Shown in pieces: positions 43,345-52,146 of a DNA stretch of 64,000 nt (its first letter is position 1; each line of letters starts with the position of its first letter). The translations under genes were made by a program, and so were the position numbers. The notes beneath the pieces were generated by a model. The model was not told where the DNA came from. It made no database searches and was given only the letters and a program-made list of their open reading frames with translations. Source of the stretch: Zymomonas mobilis subsp. pomaceae ATCC 29192 (GTDB lineage Bacteria; Pseudomonadota; Alphaproteobacteria; Sphingomonadales; Sphingomonadaceae). The DNA lies in contig NC_015709.1 in the NCBI RefSeq assembly GCF_000218875.1, positions 682,001 to 746,000 on the forward strand, in the 5' to 3' direction.

Positions 43345-44052
43345 GTGTCCCATGCTGATTTACTGAATCCCGTTTACGTTGCGCTTGATACCCCTAATCT
43401 CAAACAGGCTGAAAAATTAGCTTCCACGCTTCAGCCTTATGTAGGGGGTATCAAGCTGGGGCTTGAATTTTTCATGGCCCATGGTCGCTATGGGGTAGAG
43501 GCTATCGCCGATAAAGGGCTGCCCATTTTTCTTGATTTAAAATTCCATGATATTCCGAATACAGTAGCCTCAGCCGTAAAAGCATTTTTCCAAGCCTCAA
43601 GCTGTGCACCGGCAATTATGACCGTACATGCGGCAGGGGGCGAAGCCATGATGCGGGCGGCAAAACAGGCCGCCGATAAAGGCACAAAAATAGTCGGTGT
43701 TACTATTCTTACTAGCCTTGATCAAAGCGATCTGGGTGCTATCGGTATGACAGGAACGCCTTCTTCTCAAGTCGCTAAACTGGCTAATTTAGCCCGCAGA
43801 GCAGGCCTTGATGGTATTGTTTGTTCCGGTGCCGAAGTAGAAGAAGTCTATAAAGAATGGCGTGATGGCTTTTTTGTTGTTCCCGGAGTGCGACCTATCG
43901 ATACGGTCGTAGGGGATCAAAAACGAGTTTGCACCCCTTCTGAGGCCTTAGCACGCGGAGCTTCTGTTCTTGTTATTGGTCGCCCGATTACACAAGCAGA
44001 GGCACCCCTTGAAGTCGCATCAGCCATTGCGAAACAATTACGCCATAAATAA
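43345..44052 (+). CDS. pyrF: Orotidine 5'-phosphate decarboxylase
   Basis: PyrF converts OMP to UMP, the last step of pyrimidine synthesis. The start is a GTG. The 235-residue protein has the catalytic charge network DLKFHDIPNT with Asp64, Lys66 and Asp69, substrate-binding GGIKLGLEFF, and the C-terminal VPGVRPI and ARGASVLVIGRPIT phosphate-binding loops. It heads the pyrF-trp-accD-folC stretch, and a 117-base gap separates it from trpF. Confidence 0.96.
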   Translation: MSHADLLNPVYVALDTPNLKQAEKLASTLQPYVGGIKLGLEFFMAHGRYGVEAIADKGLPIFLDLKFHDIPNTVASAVKAFFQASSCAPAIMTVHAAGGEAMMRAAKQAADKGTKIVGVTILTSLDQSDLGAIGMTGTPSSQVAKLANLARRAGLDGIVCSGAEVEEVYKEWRDGFFVVPGVRPIDTVVGDQKRVCTPSEALARGASVLVIGRPITQAEAPLEVASAIAKQLRHK

Positions 44053-44083
44053 AGAGCATCCTTAAAAAAATTGTGACCGGATG

Positions 44084-44110
44084 GATAAGATCGTTTAGAG
44101 ACCTCTTATC
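44084..44110 (+). repeat. Inverted repeat between pyrF and trpF
   Basis: Perfect seven-bp arms GATAAGA and TCTTATC flank 13 bases. The gap has no tryptophan-rich leader peptide, so classical trp attenuation is not seen. The hairpin may weakly end pyrF or belong to the trp leader. Confidence 0.35.
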
Positions 44111-44169
44111 TCTCTGGTTATTTGAATAACGTTAGCCGATAATCAAGTCGGAACGTAGGAAGCTGTTTT

Positions 44170-44805
44170 ATGTCGGTTCGCACCAAGATATGTGGCATAT
44201 CCACACCGGAAACTCTGCTGGCTGCGGTCAAAAACGGCGCAAGCCACATCGGTTTTGTTTTTTTTGAAAAAAGTCCGCGTGCTGTGCAACCGGAAATGGC
44301 TTCTATGCTTATCAATCGGATTCCCGATCATATTGATAAAATAGGCGTTTTAGTAGATCCTGATGATAATTTACTCGAAAGAGTAGTCCATGCTGGTTTA
44401 ACAGGCTTTCAGCTTCATGGTCATGAAACACCCGAACGGGTCGCTTTTATCCGCCGAACATTTCCTAAGGTAAAAATATGGAAAGCGCTTCCTATCACCC
44501 GCAGTCAGGATCTCGACCAGACACTGCATTATCGTGGTCTGGTCGATCGCGTACTTTACGATGCGCGTACCGATGGCGCATTACCCGGTGGAATGGGCAA
44601 GCGCTTCGACTGGCGTTTACTCAAAGACTATAACCATCCCATGGCATGGGCTTTATCAGGCGGTCTTGATGCCGATAATATTGCTCAGGCTGTCGCTATC
44701 ACCGGTGCTGAACTGGTCGATGTTTCTTCGGGTGTCGAAACGGCACCCGGTATCAAGGATATGGACAAGATTGCCCAATTCCTTCAAGCGGTTCGTCTAT
44801 TATGA
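44170..44805 (+). CDS. trpF: Phosphoribosylanthranilate isomerase
   Basis: TrpF isomerises phosphoribosylanthranilate to CdRP in tryptophan synthesis. The 211-residue TIM barrel opens RTKICGI with catalytic Cys8, has [12 protein letters not shown] and [10 protein letters not shown], and an Asp in [10 protein letters not shown] as the likely general acid. It ends [10 protein letters not shown] and [15 protein letters not shown], phosphate-binding elements of the family. It overlaps trpB by four bases. Confidence 0.97.
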   Translation: MSVRTKICGISTPETLLAAVKNGASHIGFVFFEKSPRAVQPEMASMLINRIPDHIDKIGVLVDPDDNLLERVVHAGLTGFQLHGHETPERVAFIRRTFPKVKIWKALPITRSQDLDQTLHYRGLVDRVLYDARTDGALPGGMGKRFDWRLLKDYNHPMAWALSGGLDADNIAQAVAITGAELVDVSSGVETAPGIKDMDKIAQFLQAVRLL

Positions 44806-46028
44806 AACACACAACTTCTGTTCTTCCAAACTCTTTGCGGGCGCAACCCGATACAAACGGCCATTTTGGCCAATTCGGAGGACGCTATGTCCCCGAAACC
44901 CTGATGCCTCTGATTTTAGAATTAGATCAGGAATATCGGCGTGCCATCAAGGACCCCGCCTTTATTGCTGAACGGGATGATCTTTTAGAACATTACGTTG
45001 GGCGTCCCAGCCCCCTTTATTTTGCAGCACGTCTGACAGAAGCATGGGGTGGGGCTAAGGTTTATCTGAAACGCGAAGACTTAAATCACACCGGCGCCCA
45101 TAAAATTAATAATTGCATCGGTCAGATTCTTCTTGCCAAAAGAATGGGTAAAACCCGCGTCATTGCTGAAACGGGTGCCGGTCAACATGGCGTGGCAACA
45201 GCAACGGTTGCCGCTCGCTTTGGTCTTTCTTGCACTGTCTTTATGGGAGAACTGGATACAGAACGGCAGCAACCGAATGTTTTCCGAATGAAATTGCTAG
45301 GGGCAGAGGTTCGGCCAGTCAAAGCGGGTGCACGTACGTTAAAAGACGCCATGAATGAAGCGTTGAGAGATTGGGTCGCCCATATTGACGATACTTTCTA
45401 TATTTTGGGGACAGCAGCGGGCCCCCATCCCTATCCAGAATTAGTGCGCGACTTTCAGTCGGTGATTGGCCGTGAAGCGCGGGAACAAATCCAAAAAGCA
45501 GAAAAGCGCTTACCCGATTTATTGATTGCCGCTGTGGGCGGCGGTTCCAATGCAATCGGTCTTTTTCACCCTTTCCTTGACGATACGAATGTTGCCATGG
45601 TTGGGGTAGAAGCCGCCGGTGAAGGTCTTGAAACAGGCCGTCACGCTGCCAGTTTAAACGGTGGAGCGCCGGGAATTGTCCATGGGAATCGCACTTATTT
45701 GTTATATGATGAAAACGGGCAGATCAAAGATGCACACTCCATTTCAGCAGGGCTCGATTACCCCGGAATAGGCCCTGAACACAGCTGGTTGAAAGATATA
45801 AAGCGTGTAAAATACGAAACTATTACCGATGATGAAGCAATTGAAGCGTTTCAAACTCTTTGCCGATTAGAAGGGATTATTCCAGCATTGGAATCTTCTC
45901 ACGCTTTGGCAGCGGCGGCAAAAATTGCGCCGACGATGGATAAAGACAAGATTATTATTGTTAATCTTTCGGGACGAGGTGATAAAGATATTTTCACAGT
46001 GGCCCGCCATTTAGGGGTTACATTATGA
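44802..46028 (+). CDS. trpB: Tryptophan synthase beta chain
   Basis: TrpB condenses indole with serine using pyridoxal phosphate. The 408-residue protein has [17 protein letters not shown], the PLP lysine Lys101 in [10 protein letters not shown], the active-site loop [11 protein letters not shown] and the phosphate-binding GGGSNAIG. All conserved elements are present. ATGA overlaps on both sides couple it to trpF and trpA, suiting the alpha2-beta2 complex. Confidence 0.98.
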   Translation: MKHTTSVLPNSLRAQPDTNGHFGQFGGRYVPETLMPLILELDQEYRRAIKDPAFIAERDDLLEHYVGRPSPLYFAARLTEAWGGAKVYLKREDLNHTGAHKINNCIGQILLAKRMGKTRVIAETGAGQHGVATATVAARFGLSCTVFMGELDTERQQPNVFRMKLLGAEVRPVKAGARTLKDAMNEALRDWVAHIDDTFYILGTAAGPHPYPELVRDFQSVIGREAREQIQKAEKRLPDLLIAAVGGGSNAIGLFHPFLDDTNVAMVGVEAAGEGLETGRHAASLNGGAPGIVHGNRTYLLYDENGQIKDAHSISAGLDYPGIGPEHSWLKDIKRVKYETITDDEAIEAFQTLCRLEGIIPALESSHALAAAAKIAPTMDKDKIIIVNLSGRGDKDIFTVARHLGVTL

Positions 46029-46849
46029 GCCGGATTACAGACGTTTTTGCAAAAGCCAAAAAAGACAATCGTGCTGCTTTGATTGCTTTTATTACAGCGG
46101 GCGACCCTACCCCTGATAAAACCCCTGATTTGCTGGATAAATTGGTGGAAAATGGGGTCGACATTATCGAATTAGGGATGCCTTTTTCCGATCCGATGGC
46201 CGATGGCCCCGCTATCCAAAAGGCTAATCTGCGGGCTTTAGCGGCCAAAACCAGTCATGATGATATTTTTGCTATTGCGGCCGATTTTAGAAAGCGGCAT
46301 CCTAATACGCCTCTGATTTTAATGGGCTATGCCAATACAATGACTTTTAAGGGAAGTGATGACTTCTCAAGTCGGGCTAAAAAATCAGGCATAGACGGGG
46401 TTATTTGCGTCGACATCCCCCCCGAAGAAGATGCAACATTAGGGATCGATATTCGGAAATATGGATTAGATATGATCCGGCTGGCAACCCCCACCAGCGA
46501 TGAAAAAAGGCTAAAAACTATTCTCCATGGTGCTACGGGCTTTTTATACTATGTTTCCGTCGCTGGTGTCACAGGCTTACAGCAAGCAACAGAAGCGAGC
46601 ATAACTTCTGCTATGGACCGCATCAAGGCAGTAACAGATTTACCCGTGGCAGTTGGTTTTGGTATCAGAACGGCTGAACAAGCGGCAGCGGTTGCTCAAA
46701 AAGCCGATGCGGTTGTCGTTGGGTCTGCTTTTGTCAACAAGATTGAAGACGCTGTTCGTCAAAACCAAGACCCAGCCCCTGCCTTAGCCCAGCTAGCACA
46801 AATGCTTAGTACGGCTGTCTGTCATGCGCGCAAGGAGAAAGTAGCATGA
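46025..46849 (+). CDS. trpA: Tryptophan synthase alpha chain
   Basis: TrpA cleaves indole-3-glycerol phosphate and passes indole to TrpB. The 274-residue TIM barrel has catalytic Glu49 and Asp60 in [20 protein letters not shown], the same positions as in E. coli, and the phosphate site [10 protein letters not shown]. Length is normal. It overlaps trpB and accD by four bases each. Confidence 0.97.
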   Translation: MSRITDVFAKAKKDNRAALIAFITAGDPTPDKTPDLLDKLVENGVDIIELGMPFSDPMADGPAIQKANLRALAAKTSHDDIFAIAADFRKRHPNTPLILMGYANTMTFKGSDDFSSRAKKSGIDGVICVDIPPEEDATLGIDIRKYGLDMIRLATPTSDEKRLKTILHGATGFLYYVSVAGVTGLQQATEASITSAMDRIKAVTDLPVAVGFGIRTAEQAAAVAQKADAVVVGSAFVNKIEDAVRQNQDPAPALAQLAQMLSTAVCHARKEKVA

Positions 46850-47700
46850 CATGGCTTGAAAAAGTCCGAAACAAAATAACCTTTATTGTAAAACGGGAAA
46901 CCCCGGATAACCTTTGGCATCGTTGTCCGGGCTGTAAGACGATGATCTTCAACAAAGAGTATGAAGAGAATTTATCAGTCTGCCCGAAATGTGGCTATCA
47001 TGGCCGTATCGGTAGCCGTGCACGTTTTGATTTTCTTTTTGACGAGGGTGATTACAGCGTCTTGCCACCGCCCGTTGTTGCAGAAGACCCGTTAAAATTT
47101 CGGGATACCAAGCGTTATGCGGATCGTTTGAAAGCTGCCCGTACAAAATCAGGCGAAAATGATGCCCTTCTTAATGCCCAAGGGTTATTTGGAGGACGAC
47201 AAACCATCATCGGGGTGCAAGATTTTTCCTTTATGGGGGGATCTATGGGACTGGCCGTTGGAAGTGCTTTTGTTGCCGGTATAAGAGCGGCGATCCGACA
47301 TCAATCACCCTATATTATTTTTACGGCAGCGGGTGGAGCGCGTATGCAGGAAGGGATTTTATCCTTAATGCAGATGCCAAGAACGACAGCGGCTATTGCT
47401 GAATTAAAGGAAGCGGGTCTCCCTTATATTGTCGTTTTGACCGATCCTACCACGGGCGGTGTTACCGCATCTTATGCTATGTTGGGAGATATTCAGATTG
47501 CAGAACCGGGGGCTTTGATCGGTTTTGCCGGTCAAAGGGTGATTGAATCAACTATTCGGGAAAAGCTTCCAGATGGTTTTCAGCGCGCTGAATATTTACT
47601 AGAGCATGGTATGATCGATATGGTCGTACCCCGGTCAGAACTGCGTAATCGTTTGATTTCGCTTATGGATTATCTGCTTCCTGTCAGTGAACCGGCCTGA
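46846..47700 (+). CDS. accD: Acetyl-CoA carboxylase carboxyltransferase subunit beta
   Basis: AccD is the zinc-bearing partner of AccA in acetyl-CoA carboxylase. The 284-residue protein carries the N-terminal Cys4 zinc ribbon (Cys27, Cys30, Cys46, Cys49) and the crotonase-like core with [35 protein letters not shown] and [20 protein letters not shown]. It overlaps trpA by four bases, so tryptophan and fatty acid genes share a transcript; folC follows after 27 bases. Confidence 0.97.
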   Translation: MTWLEKVRNKITFIVKRETPDNLWHRCPGCKTMIFNKEYEENLSVCPKCGYHGRIGSRARFDFLFDEGDYSVLPPPVVAEDPLKFRDTKRYADRLKAARTKSGENDALLNAQGLFGGRQTIIGVQDFSFMGGSMGLAVGSAFVAGIRAAIRHQSPYIIFTAAGGARMQEGILSLMQMPRTTAAIAELKEAGLPYIVVLTDPTTGGVTASYAMLGDIQIAEPGALIGFAGQRVIESTIREKLPDGFQRAEYLLEHGMIDMVVPRSELRNRLISLMDYLLPVSEPA

Positions 47701-47727
47701 CATAGCATTTTCTTTCGGGATACAGAT

Positions 47728-49059
47728 ATGGCTGATCACGCTCGTTCCGATCACCCTGCCGTCCAATCTCAATTGGACAGATTAGCACAGTTATCACCTG
47801 GTAGCGATGTTTTAGGATTAAGTCGCATTAGCGAATTGCTTAAGCGACTTGATCATCCTGAACGCCATCTACCGCCCATTTTTCATGTGGCGGGAACAAA
47901 TGGTAAAGGATCAACCTGCGCTTTCTTAAGAGCTGCTATGCAAGCCGCAGGTCTATCCGTTCATGTTTATACCAGCCCTCACCTCGTTCGCTTTAACGAA
48001 CGTATTCGAATAGCAGACAAACTGATTGACGATGAAACGTTAGCCGCCGTTTTAAAAGAAGTATTGGACGTTGGAGAAGATGTCGGCGCCAGTTTCTTCG
48101 AGGTAACGACGGCAGCCGCTTTTTTGGCTTTTTCACGCAAATCAGCAGATGCCTGCATTATAGAAGTAGGTCTAGGCGGAAAATTAGACGCGACTAACGT
48201 CATCTTAAATCCCGTTGCTTGCAGCATTGCGCAGCTAGGTGTGGATCATCAGTTTTTTTTAGGGAATAGCCCGGAAGATATTGCCGAAGAAAAAGCCGGT
48301 ATCGCCAAAGAAAAAGTGCCGCTTCTGACGCAGAATTATGCCCCCAACATTGCCAATCGCGTTAAACATATCGCTGAGGGGAAAAAAGCAATTTGGTTGC
48401 CGCGTGGGGGCGCTTGGGAATGGGCTGTTTATCAAAATGAGCTCCATTATCGGGACGAAGCCGGAATGATTCATCTTCCTTTACCTCGTCTCAATGGTAG
48501 CCATCAAAATGATAATGCGGCGCTAGCCGTGGCTATGTTACGCCATCAAAAAGCAATCATATTACCGGAATCAGCCTATAAAGCGGCGATGGGTTGGGCA
48601 TCATGGCCAGCACGTCTTCAACATTTATCTCACGGCCATTTAGTAAGAACATTGCCTGTCGGGGCGGAATTATGGATAGACGGTTGCCATAATCCAGCGG
48701 CAGCCCCTTCTACAGCGGCCTTTTTTCAAGATCATGTTGAAAAAGAGAAAAAACCTTTTCATCTCATTATGGGGATGCTGGCGAATAAAGATGCCGAGGG
48801 TGTATTACAATTTTTCTCGGATTCTCAGGCTCGTTTTTATGCGGTTCCGGTTCCCGGGCATGCGTGTTACACGCCAGAAGCGTTGGCTTCTATTGCGGAA
48901 AAATTCGGTATGTCTGCAAGAACAGCGGATAATCCAGAAAAAGCGCTTCAGTTAATTACAGAAGAGGCTAATCCTGACAACCCTCCGATTATTGCATTGA
49001 TCGGCTCTCTTTACCTTGCGGGCTCCTTTTTAGACGCTAACAGAACACCCCCTGAATAA
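47728..49059 (+). CDS. folC: Folylpolyglutamate synthase / dihydrofolate synthase
   Basis: FolC adds glutamate to dihydropteroate and folates. The 443-residue Mur-ligase-like protein has the P-loop GTNGKGST at residues 56-63, VYTSPHLVRFNERI, the CIIEVGLGGKLDATN motif with its Lys, and the C-terminal domain with WIDGCHNPAA. It is the last gene of the pyrF-to-folC stretch and converges on the AmpG-like gene across a hairpin. Confidence 0.96.
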   Translation: MADHARSDHPAVQSQLDRLAQLSPGSDVLGLSRISELLKRLDHPERHLPPIFHVAGTNGKGSTCAFLRAAMQAAGLSVHVYTSPHLVRFNERIRIADKLIDDETLAAVLKEVLDVGEDVGASFFEVTTAAAFLAFSRKSADACIIEVGLGGKLDATNVILNPVACSIAQLGVDHQFFLGNSPEDIAEEKAGIAKEKVPLLTQNYAPNIANRVKHIAEGKKAIWLPRGGAWEWAVYQNELHYRDEAGMIHLPLPRLNGSHQNDNAALAVAMLRHQKAIILPESAYKAAMGWASWPARLQHLSHGHLVRTLPVGAELWIDGCHNPAAAPSTAAFFQDHVEKEKKPFHLIMGMLANKDAEGVLQFFSDSQARFYAVPVPGHACYTPEALASIAEKFGMSARTADNPEKALQLITEEANPDNPPIIALIGSLYLAGSFLDANRTPPE

Positions 49060-49085
49060 AATCCTTATCTTCATGTTGTAGTTTA

Positions 49086-49119
49086 AAAATTAGCTAGAGG
49101 CGATCATGCCTCTAATTTT
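49086..49119 (+). terminator. Terminator between folC and the AmpG-like gene
   Basis: Arms AAAATT...AGAGGC and GCCTCT...AATTTT pair around a six-base loop, with a four-base bulge in the left arm; the right arm overlaps the stop of the convergent gene. A/T-rich outer stem ends in TTTT on the plus strand, as in a rho-independent terminator. Confidence 0.5.
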
Positions 49120-50401
49120 CTGCGACTGATCGATCTACCATGCCGGCTTTCATCATAAAGGCATAAAGTAGAATACTAGGCAGCGAAATCACGGTTGTTA
49201 AAATATAATAATTTACATATCCTATGCTGTCTATCAAAGCGCCCGCTGTCGTGCCCGTCAAAAAACGACCAAGAACCCCCGCCAAGGCGCTTAGTAGAGC
49301 AAATTGGGTCGCGGTAAAACGGAGACTACATAAGGCAGAAAGATAGGCCACAATTGTTACCCCCCCGACGCCGCTTGAAAAATTCTCAAAGCTTACAGCA
49401 AAAATCAACATAGGCATCGAATGCCCACAATGGGCTAAAATGGCAAAGCTGATATTGGATATTGCCATTAAAATCAGGCTTAACATCACAGAACGCTTCA
49501 TGCCCATACGTGTAAAGAGAATTCCACCCACAAAAACACCGGCTAATAAGGCAAAAAAGCCGACATTCACATCACCCAAAAGAATTTCCTGCTTTGTAAA
49601 ACTAAGGCTAACTAACAAATTGCGCAGCATCAAATTAGCCATGGTGTCACCGACTTTATGCAGCAAGATAAACAGTAAAACCAACCATGCGCCCTGTCGT
49701 TTTAAAAAGTCACTGAGAGGATTAATAAAGGCAGCCAGCATATCACTCGGATTTTTCAAGGCTTGGGGTTCACGATAGCGGCTAGGCTCTCCCATAAAAA
49801 CAGATGTAAAAGGGGCAATCAGGACAAAAGGGGCACAGGCGATATAGCCGACATTCCAACCCGCCTTATCCGCCAAGAATAAAGCCCCGGAACTCGCCAG
49901 AAACGCGCCGATGCGCCAACCATATTGAGATAAACCAGATCCCACACCTAAACGGGAAGGATCTAGCAATTCGATCCGATAGGCATCCAAGGTAATATCA
50001 GCCGTTGCACCGCAAAAACCAAGGACAATGGCCCAAAAAATGACCTGTTCTAAATGATGATAGGGATCAGCGAGACCTAGCATAACAATAGCAAAAGCCG
50101 TCGCTATACCACTTAACCATAACCATGCCCGGCGTTGCCCGATTGCAGAGGTTAAAAAAGGCACGGGTACGCGATCAATCAACGGTGCCCATAGCCATTT
50201 CAAACTGTACATTAACAAGGTGAGCGCAAAAGCAGAGATAGATTTTTTATCAATACCGGCATCAGATAAACGATGGGTCAAAGTTGCAGCTAATAAGGTA
50301 TAAGGTACCCCAGATGCAATACCGAGAAAAAACGCGGCTAGAGAAGTTTTTTCAAAATAAGGTATGATTGCTGTTTCTATACGCTGCACCCAGTCCTTCA
50401 T
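49112..50401 (-). CDS. AmpG-like MFS permease (muropeptide uptake)
   Basis: AmpG brings anhydro-muropeptides into the cytoplasm for cell-wall recycling. The 429-residue protein has about 12 membrane spans and the AmpG-like opening GIASGVPYTLLAATLTHRL followed by LMYSLKWLWAPLIDRVPVP and GQRRAWLWLSG. The middle has GFCGATADITLDAYRIELLD, also characteristic. The exact substrate is inferred from family. It converges on folC; upstream is a long AT-rich gap. Confidence 0.82.
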   Translation of the reverse strand: MKDWVQRIETAIIPYFEKTSLAAFFLGIASGVPYTLLAATLTHRLSDAGIDKKSISAFALTLLMYSLKWLWAPLIDRVPVPFLTSAIGQRRAWLWLSGIATAFAIVMLGLADPYHHLEQVIFWAIVLGFCGATADITLDAYRIELLDPSRLGVGSGLSQYGWRIGAFLASSGALFLADKAGWNVGYIACAPFVLIAPFTSVFMGEPSRYREPQALKNPSDMLAAFINPLSDFLKRQGAWLVLLFILLHKVGDTMANLMLRNLLVSLSFTKQEILLGDVNVGFFALLAGVFVGGILFTRMGMKRSVMLSLILMAISNISFAILAHCGHSMPMLIFAVSFENFSSGVGGVTIVAYLSALCSLRFTATQFALLSALAGVLGRFLTGTTAGALIDSIGYVNYYILTTVISLPSILLYAFMMKAGMVDRSVAEN

Positions 50402-50732
50402 TAGTTCGCCTATTCCTTCTTATATTTCAAAAAATGAAATACTAATTTTAATAAATTATAACGAAACGTTTTTATTTAATCTGACAAATAAAAATCAGCG
50501 TTTTTTATTCTCTTTTTATTTTAATTTTCTCTTAAAAATAAAATTTCCTTTTCAAAAAAACGATTTTATTTAAAATCCTATTTCTATTAGGGGTCTTTTT
50601 CATAAAATTTGCCTTTTTCCTTTTTTTAAAAGACAGAAAGCTTTTTCAAAAAAAGAACCTTTCAATTTTCCTTGATAAAAGAGAGACATCTCTTGCCTCT
50701 TATTTTTCTTAATTCCTGTTCTGGAGAAAAGC
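50402..50732. other. AT-rich divergent gap
   Basis: These 330 bases between the divergent AmpG-like and symporter genes are dominated by T and A runs on the plus strand, with no credible ORF. Both genes must find their promoters here, but I cannot single out a -35/-10 pair. A GGAG site at 50723 precedes the symporter start. Confidence 0.5.
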
Positions 50733-51992
50733 GTGGTTAAGCGGCTTACCTTTTGGATTATAGCAGCATTAGTGGTAGGTTTGATTATAGGGACAATATT
50801 TAATCTTACTATCCATGATCAAAACTGGATAGAATATCTAGTCGACAGATTGTCTTTATTAACGCTCATTTTTCTGCGGCTGATCAAAATGATCATCGCG
50901 CCCTTGGTTTTTGCAACGTTGGTATCTGGCATTGCCCATATGGGGAATGGTAAAGAATTAGGCCGTATTGGCCTAAGAACTATGTGCTGGTTTATAGGTG
51001 CCAGCTTGTTATCCCTCGCCATGGGACTTATTCTGGTTAATCTTTTACGTCCCGGTACGGGCCTTAATTTAGTGCCTCCCGTCTCCGCGGCACCGGTTGC
51101 TCCCGCGGCGGATTTCTCTCTGAAAGATTTCATCTCGCATATGGTACCCCAGTCAATGGTGGATGCTATGGCCCATAATGAAATCCTCCAGATTGTTATT
51201 TTCTCGGTCTTTTTTGGTCTTGGTCTTGGTAGCCAAGGCAAAAAGGCAGCGCCTTTATTAAAAGGTGTCGAAGCGCTGTCAGCCGTGATGCTAAAAGTTA
51301 CTAATTATGTGATGTATTTTGCCCCATTAGCCGTTTTTGCAGCAGTTACCTCGGTCATTACACAACGGGGTATCGGGGTTGTTCTGACTTATGGTTATTT
51401 TATTGGAAGCTTTTATCTGGGGCTCGCTGTTATGTGGGGCCTTATTTTATTGGTCACTCGCCTTTTGGTAGGAAAGGGTGTTTTAAATATTCTTCCACTT
51501 TTGCGTTCTCCAGCGCTTATTGCTTTTACGACTTCTTCATCTGAAGCTTCCTTACCGCCGACTTTAGAAGCCTTGGAAAAATTCGGGGTTCCCCCCCGTA
51601 TTGCAGGTTTTGTGTTGCCCCTTGGATATTCTTTTAATCTCGACGGCACGATGATCTATTGTACCTTTGCAACGATGTTTATCGCGCAATCGTATAATAT
51701 TCATGTCCCCATTGGACAGCAGATCATGATGCTGCTTATGCTGATGATTACTTCAAAAGGCATGGCCGGTGTGCCGCGTGCCAGTTTAGTTGTTATCGCT
51801 TCGACGCTCTCTTTTATGCAGATTCCAGAAGGGGGATTATGGCTTATTCTGGCGGTCGATCATTTCCTTGATATGGGGCGTTCAGCTACCAATGTTATTG
51901 GTAATGCAGCAGCAAGTTTAGTCATTGCCCATTGGGAAGGTGAATTAAAAATTCCTGACAAACGCGAAGTTGAAAAAATACAATCTGCCTAA
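50733..51992 (+). CDS. Dicarboxylate/amino acid:cation symporter (DctA/GltP family)
   Basis: DAACS transporters take up C4-dicarboxylates or glutamate/aspartate with protons or sodium ions. The start is a GTG after CTGGAGAAAAGC. The 419-residue protein has about eight spans, the serine-rich re-entrant loop FTTSSSEASLPPTLEAL, LGYSFNLDGTMIYCTFATMF in span 7, and GRSATNVIGNAAASLVIAHW in span 8, all hallmarks of the family. The substrate cannot be fixed by eye. Confidence 0.93.
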   Translation: MVKRLTFWIIAALVVGLIIGTIFNLTIHDQNWIEYLVDRLSLLTLIFLRLIKMIIAPLVFATLVSGIAHMGNGKELGRIGLRTMCWFIGASLLSLAMGLILVNLLRPGTGLNLVPPVSAAPVAPAADFSLKDFISHMVPQSMVDAMAHNEILQIVIFSVFFGLGLGSQGKKAAPLLKGVEALSAVMLKVTNYVMYFAPLAVFAAVTSVITQRGIGVVLTYGYFIGSFYLGLAVMWGLILLVTRLLVGKGVLNILPLLRSPALIAFTTSSSEASLPPTLEALEKFGVPPRIAGFVLPLGYSFNLDGTMIYCTFATMFIAQSYNIHVPIGQQIMMLLMLMITSKGMAGVPRASLVVIASTLSFMQIPEGGLWLILAVDHFLDMGRSATNVIGNAAASLVIAHWEGELKIPDKREVEKIQSA

Positions 51993-52020
51993 AAGATTTA
52001 AATTTTTCTTCTGCATTTTT

Positions 52021-52051
52021 TATAGCCCGGCTCATGACAGGTCGGGCTATA
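52021..52051 (+). terminator. Hairpin after the symporter gene
   Basis: Perfect nine-bp arms TATAGCCCG and CGGGCTATA enclose 13 bases, 29 bases after the symporter stop. A short CTCTTTT follows about ten bases later. The stem is strong, but the T-run is weak, so it may be a terminator or a leader element of the pseudouridine synthase gene. Confidence 0.5.
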
Positions 52052-52146
52052 ATGCTCTTTTGGCGAGATTATGATTCGCCCGCCCTCTTCTCCCGATGCT
52101 AAAAGCCTCTTGTTGCTGCACAGCGTATTTAATCAGATAAGGATTT

